Positions 1 through 16,661 are shown, numbered from the stretch's first letter. The stretch is DNA of 64,000 nucleotides from Karalla daura (GCA_029224185.1 CM055195.1:1093805-1157804), one strand, 5' to 3'. A program made the numbers and translations. The notes: a model not told the origin generated them from the sequence alone.

Positions 1-40
1 TGGCTCTGGCTCTGGCTCTGGTTCTGGCTCTGGCTCTGGC

Positions 41-99
<59 letters not shown>

Positions 100-164
100 C
101 TCTGCCTCTGGCTCTGGCTCTGGCTCTGGCTCGGGCTCGGGCTCTGGTTCTGGTTCTGGTTCTG

Positions 165-225
<61 letters not shown>

Positions 226-242
226 CTCGGGCTCTGGTTCTG

Positions 243-291
<49 letters not shown>

Positions 292-313
292 TTCTGGCTC
301 TGGCTCTGGCTCG

Positions 314-369
<56 letters not shown>

Positions 370-386
370 CTCGGGCTCTGGTTCTG

Positions 387-417
<31 letters not shown>

Positions 418-451
418 CTCGGGCTCTGGTTCTGGCTCTGGCTCTGGCTCG

Positions 452-489
<38 letters not shown>

Positions 490-548
490 CTCGGGCTCTG
501 GTTCTGGCTCTGGCTCTGGCTCTGGCTCTGGCTCGGGCTCTGGTTCTG

Positions 549-621
<73 letters not shown>

Positions 622-651
622 CTCGGGCTCGGGCTCGGGCTCGGGCTCTGG
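1..651. repeat. hexanucleotide satellite (GGCTCT)n, cut by the window edge
   Basis: About 108 copies of tctggc with variants tctggt and tcgggc. The variants recur in ordered groups, giving a higher-order pattern (for example tcgggctctggttctggc recurring). All frames lack stops and would encode Gly-Ser, Leu-Ala/Val or Trp-Leu dipeptides. There is no start or splice context to support coding. Confidence 0.95.
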
Positions 652-2040
652 ACGGTGGGACAGGCAGCTGACGCTGCAGCACCGGAGCCCGCCGCCTCCT
701 CTAAACTCTATTAATAGTGGTAATAAGCGTGGACCTTATAAAAGGGCTTCACCAGGACCGAATCTGATAGGGCTGCTGCGTGTGCTCTGAAAAAGGTCAT
801 GGAAGGACTCAAAGTGCACGATTCCCCCGTGAGTAAATTTAGCTCTCTTGTAAAACGTTGCCACACATTCATTCTAATAATAATGATGCACATATAAGAC
901 GGCACAACCTGCTAAAAATGCTGAGAGGAAGACGAAACCAGATGTCCTTTTAACTGCCGAGAAAACATTTAGCGATTATAAATGTTTATCTGAAGGTTGT
1001 CAGCCGTATGATTTCTCTGGAGGAGACTGTAGGAGGAAATATCAGAATTAAAACACAGAATTAAGTGTCTCTGAGCATCAAAGTCTCTGTCAGGTCTCTT
1101 TGTTCATGGGGTCATAACAATTAAATCAGTGACAAATGTCGAAATAGTGAATGATCTTCTACTTGAATACAAAATAAATGAGTGTGAGTGATAGCAAGTA
1201 TCATAATCTCAACAAAAACCTCTGAAAATAATAAGTGTGGACTGTGGTGGAGCTGTCTGTCCCCCAGTGTTGCAGCTGAATAGCAGCAGTGTTGCTTTGT
1301 GCTATTCGGTCAATAGAGCGAAGCTGAAGCAGCTCAGCTAACGATCCACGTCACTGAGGCTCATTCACTGCCAGTCGCTCTCTTCTCACCTGTGTGCTGT
1401 TTATTCCTCCCCTCCAAACACACCTGCATGTTCACCTGGAACACAGGCTAAAAATGCATTTTTATCTCCGGGTCTTATCCTGCTAAACAGCATCCAGGCA
1501 CAGCAGCAGCCGCCTGGCGGGGTAAATGCAGGGACTCATTCGGGCTCCATCCACAGTAATTCAGCTGCAGCCCCTTTAGTCTCTGCCGGCTAAATCCTCT
1601 GTTAGAGATAGAGGCTGGGTTTGATCCCCTGCAGGATCTCAGTTTATCTCTCTTGCAAATCTGCTGCCAGATGACAGGGTTAGCTTTGTGGACTGTGGCT
1701 GCCCACGCTCTCTTAAAGATCGACACAACGCCGGGTGCCACGGTGGAGCCGGGGACTTAGCGGGCCGAGGAGCCATCACGGAGAGAGACGCTCTCTGTTT
1801 GTTCCCTCCGCTCGCCGGAGCCCTCGGCTCTTTCTCCTCTCACACATTTAACTTTAAAACGCCAGCACTGGTTCATCATCGTCATTGACAATTTATGGAA
1901 TTTTGTTTAACTGTCAACAATTGAGCACAATTTGCACTTTGATGCTGCACACAATATGTAGTCTCTTCGTATCAGCATAGCTACAGGTCATAATAGCATG
2001 TGAACCTCGCAGTCTAGTCTCTGTATATCTATGTGCTTGT

Positions 2041-2164
2041 ATCTATACCCAGTATTTATTCACTGCTTTAGAGCTTCTGCTTCGCTGTAAACTGCATTTA
2101 ATGGTTTTGTTCCTCTGATGCACAAATGCAATAAAGTTGAATCTAATCTAATTTAATCTAATCA
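2041..2164 (+). mobile_element. 3' tail fragment of a dispersed retroelement (LINE-like)
   Basis: The sequence ...gcaataaagttgaatctaatct... followed by an (ATCTA)-like tail is typical of 3' ends of L2/CR1-like fish LINEs. An inverted related tail (tagattagatttgattcaac) occurs at 7951. Family assignment is inference. Confidence 0.4.
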
Positions 2165-2750
2165 GATGAAAAACAAAGAAATTATTCATTTCCTTATTCT
2201 GAAATAATTTACCCACACAGTGAACACACATTTACTGTCTGAACTGTATCAGGCACAGATGCTCTGACAGAGATTTCACCTCCTCTGCAAATTCCAAAGA
2301 AGAGAAATGAGATGCGTGTGTTTACCGGCCTGCCTGGAGCACGCGTGTGCAGGAACACGCGTGTGTCCTGTGTCATCATTTCATCAGCGCTGTGTAACCA
2401 GCAGCTGTGGAGCCGCTCCGCTCATTAAACATTTGTGGAGTCAACAGCGACTCCGGGCCTCTCCCGTCCTCGGGGCAAACACTGGGAAACAGAGAGTAAA
2501 CGGCGGCACGCTCAGTCTGTCTGAGCAGGAGATAGAGCCATCCTCCCTCTGAACTGTATCAATAACAGGCTGGACGGGGGGGCCGGGGGCCCGGCCCGCT
2601 CTTCATTACGGGCCCCCTCCGGTCTGCACAGTCGCTGATCATTGTTAAATGTCACAGTGAAATAGCAGAGCAGCGCGGGAGGCTCCTGCACCTGAACTTT
2701 CCCTAAAACTCTTTAATTAGCTGTGAAGACAGAGCGCGGCGGCTCGGTGG

Positions 2751-2852
2751 CCGGGGGGCCTGGGGGCCGGAGGGCCCGGGGGCCCGGGGGCCCGGGGGCC
2801 CGGGGGCCGGAGGGCCGGGGGCCCGGGGTCCAGGAGGGCCCGGGCGGCCGCA
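2751..2852. repeat. GC-rich minisatellite of gggggccc units
   Basis: Tandem ccgggggcc / agggcccgg units, nearly all G and C and rich in the palindrome GGGCCC. It keeps several short frames open (Gly/Pro/Arg-rich), which are not genes. Confidence 0.8.
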
Positions 2853-3405
2853 GCCTCGCTGCTGCATTCTCTGATGACACTTTGATGATTGATCTCAGCT
2901 GCCAGCGCGGCTCCTGCAGCAACCCGAGCCTTTCATGTCAGCAGCTCTGCACGCTGACCCCTCCTGCTCATGCATCCTCCATAAAATTCTCCCGGCGGTA
3001 AATCACCTGAGGCGTCATGTGACAAGTGTGATGGTTGGAGAATTTTACAACTTTTTCTTTTTTCTGTATAAAATACAATCATCCTGACAACTGCGGTTAC
3101 AACGTCTGAACACAGAACAAAGTTCAGTGGAGATCCAGGTCTGGTCTCTGAGACACTCTGAGAGGTTTACAGCTGCTCTGGTCTTCTGGGATAAACCTTG
3201 TTAACCCTGATGAACTTGATGCTCTGCAGCCACTAATGCACAGATGCTACAGATGTGCAGCATCTCTATCACTCTCTGAATGTGAGACACAAAATAATGA
3301 TTTGATGGTCAGTAATTGTTTTGCCTTTTCGTTGCTCCAAAGGAAATATTCAAAGTCTGAATTTAAATATAATGCAACGTATGTATGATGTATTTAGATT
3401 ATAGC

Positions 3406-3470
<65 letters not shown>
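3406..3470. repeat. (TG)n microsatellite
   Basis: A 65-bp TG run with one A interruption. Confidence 0.95.
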
Positions 3471-3473
<3 letters not shown>

Positions 3474-3742
3474 TAGAACCTGTGTGTCATCCATTCATTC
3501 AGAGAATTACGTTCACTCCATTCATTTAATGATGTGCTTTGTCCATATATCTATATGTGTAATGTAGATTGTTGTTGTTTTTTGTTGTTTTCTCTGTTTT
3601 GCTCTCTACTAGAGGGCTGCTTAGAAGGTTTGCTGGGAGGATGAAGAAAGTTTGTCCCCTCCTCCTCCTCCGTCCTCTGGTTTCAGAGTCAGACCAGGAC
3701 TCAGTCTCACAGTTTGACCCCGGCAGGTGTTAAAGGTTTGTG

Positions 3743-3755
3743 TGACCTTTGACCC
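3743..3755 (-). promoter_or_regulatory. DR1 nuclear-receptor-type motif
   Basis: TGACCTTTGACCC, i.e. GGGTCA-A-AGGTCA on the minus strand, is a full DR1 (HNF4/RXR/COUP-TF type). Function is unknown. Confidence 0.25.
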
Positions 3756-3826
3756 TGACACGACGGCTGATTAAGACCGTGCTGTCTGCAGCAGAGTTTA
3801 CATTTCTGCTCTATTATATTCAGCCA

Positions 3827-3870
3827 ACACACACACACACAGGCACACACACACACACTCACACACACAG

Positions 3871-3913
<43 letters not shown>

Positions 3914-3940
3914 CACACACACACACACTCACACACACAG

Positions 3941-3995
<55 letters not shown>
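3827..3995. repeat. interrupted (CA)n microsatellite
   Basis: CA repeats with aggcac and actcac interruptions. The interrupted module starting aggcacacac at 3841 recurs at 3911, so a 70-bp block seems duplicated within the array. Confidence 0.95.
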
Positions 3996-7448
<3,453 letters not shown>

Positions 7449-7497
7449 GTGTGTGAGTGTGTGTGAGTGTGTGTGTGTGTGTGAGTGTGTGTGTGTG
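7449..7497. repeat. (TG)n with GAG interruptions
   Basis: TG/GAGTG repeat. Confidence 0.9.
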
Positions 7498-7626
7498 AGG
7501 AAGTATGTGCGCCTCACTGTTTCATAAGAGTTTGTGCTTCACTTTGGCATTTGCTTTAAAACTTTATAATTATGTGGCCTCCGCGCTGCCTGCAGCCGCT
7601 CGTGTTTACGTTTGCCAGCTGTACGT

Positions 7627-7627
<1 letters not shown>

Positions 7628-7716
<89 letters not shown>
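7628..7716. repeat. (CA)n microsatellite
   Basis: An uninterrupted CA run of 89 bp. Confidence 0.95.
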
Positions 7717-7718
<2 letters not shown>

Positions 7719-7950
7719 GCGGGCTGAGGGAGATTAGTCGCCTCGTTCCCTCTGGTGCCGCGGGGTAAAGCTCCGCGCCCAGAGGGCTCGGCTGCTCATT
7801 TTGCAGCAGGACCTCAAAGCCACAAGCTGACCCTCGTTCTGGAGTAATTTCATTAATACATCCCATATTTACCCTTTAAACTGCGCACAGAGCTGTAAAA
7901 TGTTCACAACCTTCTGATATACTAACATATACTAACATAGTTGCCACTTG

Positions 7951-8180
7951 TAGATTAGATTTGATTCAACTTTATTTTCATTGCATACAGTAACAAGAAC
8001 CAGAAGTGCAAAAAACAGAAATGTGAACTTAATAAATTAGTAAAAGGACTATAAACAATTTACTACGGAATAGAACTATGAAATATCAATGTTATAATTT
8101 GAATATGCATGCATGTACAACATGGTTGCAGATGTCATGTATGGACAGGATGTGATTTGGATAATGAATACATACAGTTT
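7951..8180 (-). mobile_element. dispersed repeat fragment, inverted retroelement-like tail
   Basis: Starts tagattagatttgattcaac tttattttcattgca, the reverse complement of the tail at about 2130-2164, and continues into AT-rich sequence (aaccagaagtgcaaaaaac) typical of degraded fish repeats. The boundary at the far end is approximate. Confidence 0.4.
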
Positions 8181-9151
8181 AGAATGAAAGATTACAGTAA
8201 AAACCACAAAAAATGTCAATGTTGATGGTTTTGCGAGATTAAATTTGGTAACAAAGTCAATGACATTTGCAGTTGTGTTTCCCTGTTTCTAAACTGTTTT
8301 GCGAGATGAAACTGTAAAGGCTGCGGAGGGCACGCTCTCAGGTCTTCTTCATGGAGTCTTGTTCTGTAATGCCCCAGCGGTTTATGATACAAAAACATCC
8401 AGCCATAAATCAAAGCGTCTGAACGGCTGCTGAACCGAGCCTGGATATTTGCTGAAATAATATATCACATATCTCATATTGAGAAAATTACAGACAAGCG
8501 CAGGCAGCCTAGGGAAGGGCGCTAGACGAGACAGGGACGAGGACCCACACACATCAGAGGACTGGTAGCGGCACAGGGAGAAAAATAAGGACGAGGCGAG
8601 CAGAAGGAAAAGTTGCTGAAAACAAGCTTGTGGCAGCGGCAGAAGTGAGGGCAGGAGAGAAACTAAACATCAGTCGACTGGTTTAGATTATGAGGGAGAG
8701 AGTGAGGCTGTCCTGGCTCCAGCGCGTCTTCATTTAGCGTCCAGGCTCCAGGAGCGGGATCGTCTTCTCGGAGGTAGGACTCCCTTCCTTTCTACTCCCT
8801 CTCTGCCGCTTCTCTCTCTCCAGCCCTGCTGCTGCTGCTGCTCGTTTGTTGTTTGGTGCCGTACATTTCACGTATCGAGCAGTGGAGTTTTGTACAGCCT
8901 AGGCAGAGATTAAGGCAAATTCTGATAAGGACTGGAAGTTGACTCTCAGCATTAAGGAGGATTAATGTTTAGCTCTGTGTGGCAGGGGCCTTCTCAGTGG
9001 CTGTGTTTACGCAGTGTTGCAGACCCCGCATTAATCCGAAATTAGTATAAAAGATCAGCTGTGGCCACTGAGGCGAACCTTCACAGGGCTTAGGCCGGTA
9101 ATCAAGTCTCACTTTGGGACAATGAGCGGCTGCGAGGTCAATGAGAGGCCT

Positions 9152-9196
9152 GGGCGGGGGGACCGGGGACGGGGGCGGGGGTCGGGGGCTCAGGGG
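9152..9196 (+). other. potential G-quadruplex tract
   Basis: Seven G-runs of 3-6 within 45 bp (gggcggggggaccggggac...). Confidence 0.6.
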
Positions 9197-9231
9197 CTTT
9201 TGGTGACCACATGCTTTAATTTAGGTGAGAC

Positions 9232-9274
9232 GCACACACACACACACACACGCACACACACACACACACACACA
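9232..9274. repeat. (CA)n microsatellite
   Basis: A CA run with one CG interruption. Confidence 0.9.
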
Positions 9275-10254
9275 GGCAGTGTGTGCCTTCTCTTTATTTG
9301 GAGCTCTCATGGTCAGGATTTGTTTTCGCTGCAGCTGCAGAGGACATCACTGTTTATAATTGAACACTTAAAAGACATTTCTTCCTTTCTCTGAGCCTCC
9401 GTCTGAAATCCTATCCGTGCATTTGATGTCGCACGTGTTTACGTTGCAGCACACTAAGTATTAGCTCTGTCACATCATTATAATGTGTGCCCAGGGATTA
9501 TGACAATAAATAGAGGGAGGCCACCTCGCTGCTCCTAGCGCAGGACCCCGGGACGCGTCCCGGCTGCAGCGGGGCCCGGCTGCAGGGAGCCGGGCCCCCG
9601 GCCCCGCTGCATCGCTCTGAAGACGAATGAAAACGAGCTGCAAATGTTCCACTGCCAGGCTGGTGCTGGCTGCTGGAGCCACTTAGGAAAATAAAATAAA
9701 GGAAATATAGCTCAGCTTCAACCACAGCACTGGGATGATGAGTCCTCCCAAAACTGTTGATATCTGCATTATTCTGTGTGTTTCAGCCACAGCCCAGAGC
9801 TGCTTCCACAGACGCTTTATTGACATTCGACACACGGCTCAGCATACAGTACATGCACAGACGTAATGTGGCGAAAGAAAGTGTCTGAGGAACTTGCCCT
9901 TGTAAATACTTTCCAAACGACATCTATAAAGTTCTTAAATTATTTATTTATAGGGATTTTATAGCACCCAGGCAAATTACAGTGCCCTTGAAGAAGAAAC
10001 AGAAAAATCATCTCCTCAATCAACTATTCTTGGCACGTGGCGAGCTTCAGGCCCGCGCGGCGTCTGCCTGCGAGCACACACGTTAACAACAGACAAACGA
10101 CAAATGAAAGGGTAACAGCACAGAAAAACAACAGAAACACAGCCAAACGATAATTTAGGCCATTTGCACCACATTGTGGTGGAAGCAGCTCTCTTCACGT
10201 GCCAGCGGGGTACCAGCACCCCCGGCCCCCGCCACCCACTGCTCCGGCTAAGAT

Positions 10255-10400
10255 TAGACAAATTAAACACTATTATTCACGTCACTCCCGCAGCTGCCCT
10301 TTAAAGTGGCTCCACGTTAACTATCATAATGGTTTGCTTTGAAAGCCACAGTCTTCTCCTTAATTTACAATATGAAAAAGAGCCGTCAGCCAAGTCTGCT
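10255..10400. promoter_or_regulatory. candidate conserved non-coding element
   Basis: A repeat-free, balanced-composition block rich in homeobox-like words (TTAACTATCATAATGG, CCTTAATTTAC) and CTTTAAAG. The call rests on appearance only; no alignment was done. Confidence 0.2.
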
Positions 10401-12252
10401 GGGCTTTTTCCCTGCGCTCTGCTTCTTCTGCTGAGGAAAAATAGGTTTTCTTTACACTGCGACAAATTACAGTCAAAGAAGTTATCGTTGGGACTTAGTT
10501 TTACTGGCCTTAAGGCGTGATTGCTTCTGGAGTCGTTACATATTTTTCCCTGCAGCGTTTATTGCCAAACGCTGGTGTTTTGTGCGTGTGGTTAAATAAA
10601 ACTGAAGTCAGCTTGACTCCATCACTCACATCCTCGATTTCCTCATTTACAATGAGACTTTCTCGAGAGCGTGTCCGCTCAGAGTGAGCCTGCAGAGGTT
10701 CTGCCAGAGCCCAACATCTGTCCATACGTTTCTAATGCAGCCTCCTGTTGGGAAAGAAGCCCTTTCATTTTCCCTGTTGTGTTCCCATAACCTGATAATG
10801 GATGCGGTCTTGGCCGGGAGCCCGCAGAGCCAGGACGGCCGGTGATGGATAACCTCGTTTCAGAGACATCATCACCGTGCAGCATGTGCCTCGTATCTGC
10901 AGGCCGATGCCCCCCCACTCACACTGAGCATGCTCCAGATGCAGCGCAGGCAAATACAGGAAGTGACGGCCTGTTAGAGCTCTCAGACCACGTTATCGAA
11001 TCAGGAAGAATCAGAAAAATGGAAATATCACTTTAAAGCCGCAGCTTAACAGTTAAAGTTTGTGTCTGCTAACGTAGACGCAGGAGAGAGGGCACAGGCT
11101 GTGAAGACAAGACAACACCAGGCAAACACACTGAAAACTTCAGCAACACAAAGGAGCCCAGATGTTGACTTTGACACAGTCGCTGGATTAGAAAACGGCT
11201 CCAGAAGTTTCTGAATGGTTGAGTGATTTTTTTCTGTGATCATTTCTAATCTCTCCTCAGTCAGTTTTTAGTCATTTTTACTCTCCTCAACAACCTCTGT
11301 AAATGAAAGGATAAATGCATTTAAAGGAGAGGCTGAAGTCCATGTTGTGCATCATATAAAGACACTGAATACAAATAAAGAAATAAAAAAATATGAGAAG
11401 AAAATTCTCTACAATTAATTTATATGTCACCCAGGTTAATGGTTTTGGGGGGTTTAGAAATGCTTTAACTTGCTTTGAACTCCATGTTTTTACATATGTA
11501 AAATGTCTTTGAGGTTTTGTTTCGTTGTTTTGAGTCAGTCAGAGGTGAGACAGGTGGTCTGAGGACAGACACACACAGGTGGACTATCAGCAGAGCCCGT
11601 CCACATCATGATGGGTCTGTGCTGCTCATGGCAGCCTCTCCCAGAGACGGTAACAAAGAGAGTGAAGGAAAACTATCATCGTAACAGGCGAGGACTCTGA
11701 GGGCCAAACTCATCCGTGTCAGTGAAAGAACACCTGAGGAGTGCACAGAGACAGCAGTAAAATCAAGGTAAAGCCTGAGTCTCTGAAGGCAGCGAGCAAA
11801 GTTTAATTTCACAGCAGCCTCGCACAAGCACCTTCCAGAACAATCAGCAGGGAAATAAAAACAAGATAAAACAAAGTTAAACGATGTGCTGAGCAGCTAC
11901 ATTCACCTACACAAGAAAATCTGAGATTTGAAGTGTGAAGGACTCAAAAACACAGACTCTGTGGAGTCAGAGTAAAAAGTGAAACCGTATCTGTGACAAC
12001 GTTTGACCTCATCTGCTGCACCACGTTGACTTTTATTCAACATGCTCGTCTCTGGCCACATCTGACACGAGCCCCAAAACTCCAGCAACTGCAAGCGAAG
12101 CGCTGTTTGTCCCTCCTGAAAGCAGAGCAGTCAGAGAGACCGTCAAACAGATTCCTGTCTGAGGAGGCTGCGTCTCCTCGCCAGGGACGGCTTCTCCTCA
12201 GCCGAGCCCTGCTCCTCCAGGTCCAGGTCCTGCAACGAGGAGAGCACACACA

Positions 12253-12274
12253 GTGTGTGTGTGGGTGTGTGTGT

Positions 12275-12327
<53 letters not shown>

Positions 12328-12385
12328 TGTGTGTGTGGGTGTGGGTGTGTACTGTGTGTGTGTGTGTGTGTGTGTGTGGGTGTGT

Positions 12386-12422
<37 letters not shown>

Positions 12423-12494
12423 TGTGTGTGTGGGTGTGTGTGTGTGGGTGTGTGTGTGTGGGTGTGGGTGTGTACTGTGTGTGTGTGTGTGTGT

Positions 12495-12529
<35 letters not shown>

Positions 12530-12537
12530 TGGGTGTG

Positions 12538-12590
<53 letters not shown>

Positions 12591-12629
12591 TGTGTGTGTG
12601 TGTGAGTGTGTGTGTGTGTGTGGGTGTGT

Positions 12630-12708
<79 letters not shown>
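12253..12708. repeat. 456-bp interrupted (TG)n array with higher-order structure
   Basis: TG repeat with GGGTGT interruptions and a module gggtgtgggtgtgtactgtg that recurs three times (near 12337, 12460 and 12525). Open frames through it on both strands are repeat artefacts. Confidence 0.95.
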
Positions 12709-12711
<3 letters not shown>

Positions 12712-15700
12712 GCGGTGCTCTGCTGCAGGTTCAGATTGTGTGTCTATAAAAATAGTGACAGAGCGGCTCACGCCTCGGTGAAACCCGATCACTTTGTCTG
12801 GGAGATGTGTGCTGGAGCTGCAGAGAACAGCTCCAGCTTCACTTTCTGATTTACTGACACATTATTGCTCAGAGCAAGTGTCTGAGAACACACGACTAAT
12901 GATTATTGTGGTTTTGCTTGGTTCCTGTAGCAGCTGATGATTAATGCTGTGCGCCCATTCAGGAGCACGTGCTGCACAGTCCTGCAGCCACACTGCTCGT
13001 GTTCTGTGGATCTTCTCCCTGTATGTATGCAGACTTTATACTTTTGTTATTATCTTATTATGAACGTATCTAAACTTTGGTAGCTATCCTAACACAATAG
13101 TAGTTATAGTGCAGTAACATCTGTGCTTATTAGGTTAGCCGTCTTGCACCACAAACTAAGTAGTAAAGCTGTAGAACTTCTTCCTATTGAAGTCAATTCA
13201 GTTTGTCTTCATTCCACTATTCCACTACGTACATTTTTCTGGGGACGAACCTGAGGTTCGTGTCAGTCATTTCCAAACTGTGAATGGTTGTTTTTTTTGC
13301 TGCTGGGAGGTGATTAGTCCGGAGCTGTGCCACGGTCTGAGAGCAGCTGTACGACGAGTCTGAATGTCCCCGAGTGTCTGCAGGCGGCTGGTTCTCATCC
13401 TCCCTGCGTGATTTATGTCTGACACATCATGGTACAGTAAAAAGAGTCAGCGGAGAAAGAAGAGAAGAGAAGAAGAGAGGGAGAGAGAAGAAAAGTTGCT
13501 CTTCACATTCACATGTTTTGCATTTCTGCCTGCATGGGCGAGGATGACATTTCATTTCTTACTCCGAGTCATCTCTAAAGGGCTAATTCAATTTGCACTC
13601 CAAGCTGTTTCTAATCCTCTCTCCCTTCTCAATTTTTCACTCCATCGTCTGAATACCAGAACATTTGCTGTTTGATTGTCTTTTAATGGCAAACGTGGGG
13701 CATTCTGACACAGCTGTCGGCAGAGACTGAGAACAAAACAGTTTGTCAGAGTCCTGGAAGTCTCGCAGGCTTTTCCTGAAAAGACGGACTGATTATTGGT
13801 GAGAGTTCAGAGAGCTTTGCACGATGCCAGCACCGCTTCAACTGGATGCCATATTTATTAAGCAACATGCAACAAACTGTTCTCATTCCCAGAGCGTTAA
13901 ATACACGCAAGCAGATGCAGCGGCTGCTCCGAGTCGCAGTGGAACCGCTCTGCACAGTTGGAGACGCTGGAGTGAAGCGACGCAGCTGCGGGCCACGTCT
14001 GCAGCAGGCTTCACGTCCCGCTGGAAACCAAGTGAAACAAACATTCTCCACTTTGCATCACGTGTGTAAACCTACAGAGTTTAAGTCGGTCCACGTTGTG
14101 GATCTTAAATCTACCAGACTTTTCTGGCAGACGTTTCAGAGAGCCTGGAGCGGGGAGGTGTGGCTGCTCGTCCTCCACTTATCATTTCACTTTCATGCAG
14201 GTGACCCACATTAGACTTGTTCTAATTACTGCGCCCTGGACGAGATGGATGTATTCATGTGTGTGTGACAGCCAGACAGCCGTTTACGGGCTGCTCCGGG
14301 ATGCCAGGTTAAGCCACTCTGGCTCCGTTTTTAACATGCAGACATGACAGCAACATTCGTCTTGTGATCCGGCTCGGTGGGAAGGATCTCAGGCCTCGGT
14401 GATTTCGCTCCGTCCCGCCACCAGCCTGGACCTCAGACAGACACTTTTACAGAAACAACAGGAACTACGTTCTCCTCAGATGAGTTCAGCTTCCAGTATC
14501 TGAATCATACAATTCCCACAATGCAACCTGAGCCTGTATTTTCATTACACCCTCCCTGTGTGGTAAACGCCCACTTGACTCAAACTGCATGACCTCTAGT
14601 TTGTTACTGACGTCCTGCGATAAAAATATGGAAATCGTATCAAACACACTATGTTTTCTGCAGACTTCCGGCTTCGCCAGAGTCACAGAAAGCACCGTTC
14701 AGCTGTTTCAGCTTTTCTAAAACCACGAGTTAACTCAGAATTCAGACAACTTTTTTTAGCATGTGTATAAGAAGTGATCATTGCTACCTGCCAGGAGCTC
14801 CAGCCTTCAGCCTCAGCCTCAAGATCATCTTGCAGCTTTGGGACGTCCAGAACATGGTTTGGTAGAGTTTTTCACCTCATAACATCCTAACACATCATCT
14901 ATGTCACTGTTCTAGGTTTCTTTTAATAGTCAAAAAGCTTTTTTTGTTTTATGATTTTCCATGGTGAGTTTGATCCCTCAGCCGAGGACGCGCTGTGCTC
15001 GCAGCGACAGCTGCTGGGAGCTCGAGTCGACGCGTGGCATTTCATTCTGCGTCGCGTCTGCAGGCTAGAAAGTGAACGTAAGAAGGGAGATTGTGCACAT
15101 CTCTGAGGGTCCTCCAGCGGTCCCAGAGGAAAGGCCTCGCATGTGAAGCCTGGGAATAAATAAAAGTCAAATATCTGCGTTTTCACCGTCTGCCAGGCAA
15201 CACAACACCCGGCGGATAAACTGAGAGTTACCTGGCACGGCCCGCGAGGAGGCTCCGCTTCCCGGCCCCGCACGCCATGTCCCAGCGCTGCATTTCTGTC
15301 CATTAACACATCCACTGTGTACGCACTCAATTTGGGAGCGTAATGAGAGGCAGATGAGCCTCTCAGCCGGCACAGACCTGGGGCTGGTGGGGGGGGTCAG
15401 AGAATACGTGCTGGAGGCCTGAGAGGAGCTCAGACAGAGAGAAGGCGTCTGCAGTGATTCCTCCTCAGATGATTAGAGCTGAACCTCAGAGGAACTTCTA
15501 CAGTCAACACAGACACGTTTGTCTCAGAACAATCTTTGTCGTCCCAGCCACACACAGACCAGGGCACGGCGTCTGCTCACTCATCGACTTGTTGATCACA
15601 ACCGTGATGAGACTCGACATGGTTCAGTTGTGGAACAAAAGACAACAAAAGCAGCTCTTGCTTTTACAGTTGCTACATATTGATTTGTTAACGTGTAAAA

Positions 15701-16242
15701 GTCAGTGTTAGAAATGTAAAGATTAGATAGGAACATCTAAAATATCTTAATGCTTCCGTCCTATAAATAGTTTAGAGAGATGATCTGAATACCTTATACT
15801 TTTAAAACACTTTTTCTCATGAGAAAAAGTGACCACATGCATAATAGAGTCAGGATCAGGAGTTATTGATCCCTGAGGGGAATTAGCTTTGTCACGGATT
15901 TTCAGACCAAGAATAGAAAACAAACAGGCCAAGAGTCACAATAACAGAGAACTAAGGATAAAAAATACTATGAAAACAAATATCAACTGCTGTGAACTGT
16001 TGTGCAATATACAATATATGACTTGAATAAACGTTCAAAAATAGAAATACATGCAAGTATGTGTAGTGCTGCATCTAAGCTGCAGGATGGAGGGTGCAGT
16101 AACGTCATAACGAGTATTCTGTCATTTGTTGACCTCAGACTGGACGTCCAGTCAGTCCAGTCTAGTGGATGACCTCACCAACAGATTAGTTGGCTGCTGC
16201 ATTATTTGCATGACTGTCTTTGCAAACTGTGAGATACCTCAG
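12709..16242. other. intergenic unique DNA
   Basis: No supportable gene. Purine-rich stretch at 13440-13495. A probable dispersed-repeat fragment lies at about 15850-16090 (attgatccctgaggggaatt...). Confidence 0.5.
15850..16090 (-). mobile_element. degraded dispersed repeat fragment
   Basis: Begins near ttattgatccctgagggg and runs into an A-rich region with gtgcaatatacaatatatg, a pattern common to 3' ends of fish retroelements in reverse orientation. Family is not determined. Confidence 0.35.
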
Positions 16243-16274
16243 CCCCCCCCCCCACCCCCACCCCCCCACCCCCA
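16243..16274. repeat. C-rich low-complexity tract
   Basis: C runs broken by single A residues. Confidence 0.9.
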
Positions 16275-16614
16275 GAGCAGGTCTGGCTCCGATAACCCTG
16301 GGAGCTACTGCCTGAGAAGAGATGGCACAGCTTTAAAATAAATGTTATTGTTTGTCACAGGAAACCAATCTGATTACTGTTGCTTCTCTCATGTGCACAC
16401 TTAGCGCTGCACACCGGGCTGTGTTTACGCATGTGGTTTCCATTGTGCCTCCCCAGCGAGGGGAAGCGGACACCTCGTCTCTATTAAGTCACACTTTGGG
16501 GAAGGTTAAAACAGGCCTTGTTTACACAGAGCATTTAGGAGACAATCTGTCTGTCCACATCAAACAATAGATAGAGTTTCTGCTCAGCAGCAGCAGGGTC
16601 TCAGCGACGATGGG

Positions 16615-16616
<2 letters not shown>

Positions 16617-16661
<45 letters not shown>
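16617..16661. repeat. (TG)n followed by G run
   Basis: A TG repeat passes directly into a 17-nt G run. Confidence 0.9.

Larger units (their letters stand above)
652..3405. other. intergenic: mostly unique non-coding DNA
   Basis: No supportable gene. It contains a fish-type dispersed repeat tail (about 2041-2164), a GC-rich palindromic minisatellite (2751-2852) and otherwise unique sequence. Short open frames at 1475-1741 and 2307-2552 have no recognisable domain. Confidence 0.6.
8181..12252. other. intergenic: unique DNA with one G-rich block
   Basis: No supportable gene. It contains a G-rich block (9152-9196), a short CA repeat (9232-9274), and AT-rich unique blocks (for example 9890-10010 and 10255-10400) that look like candidate conserved elements. 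Confidence 0.5.

Noticed and set aside
12037..12849. Cys/Val- and His/Thr-rich frames over 190 aa
   Set aside because: Direct translation of a TG/CA array.
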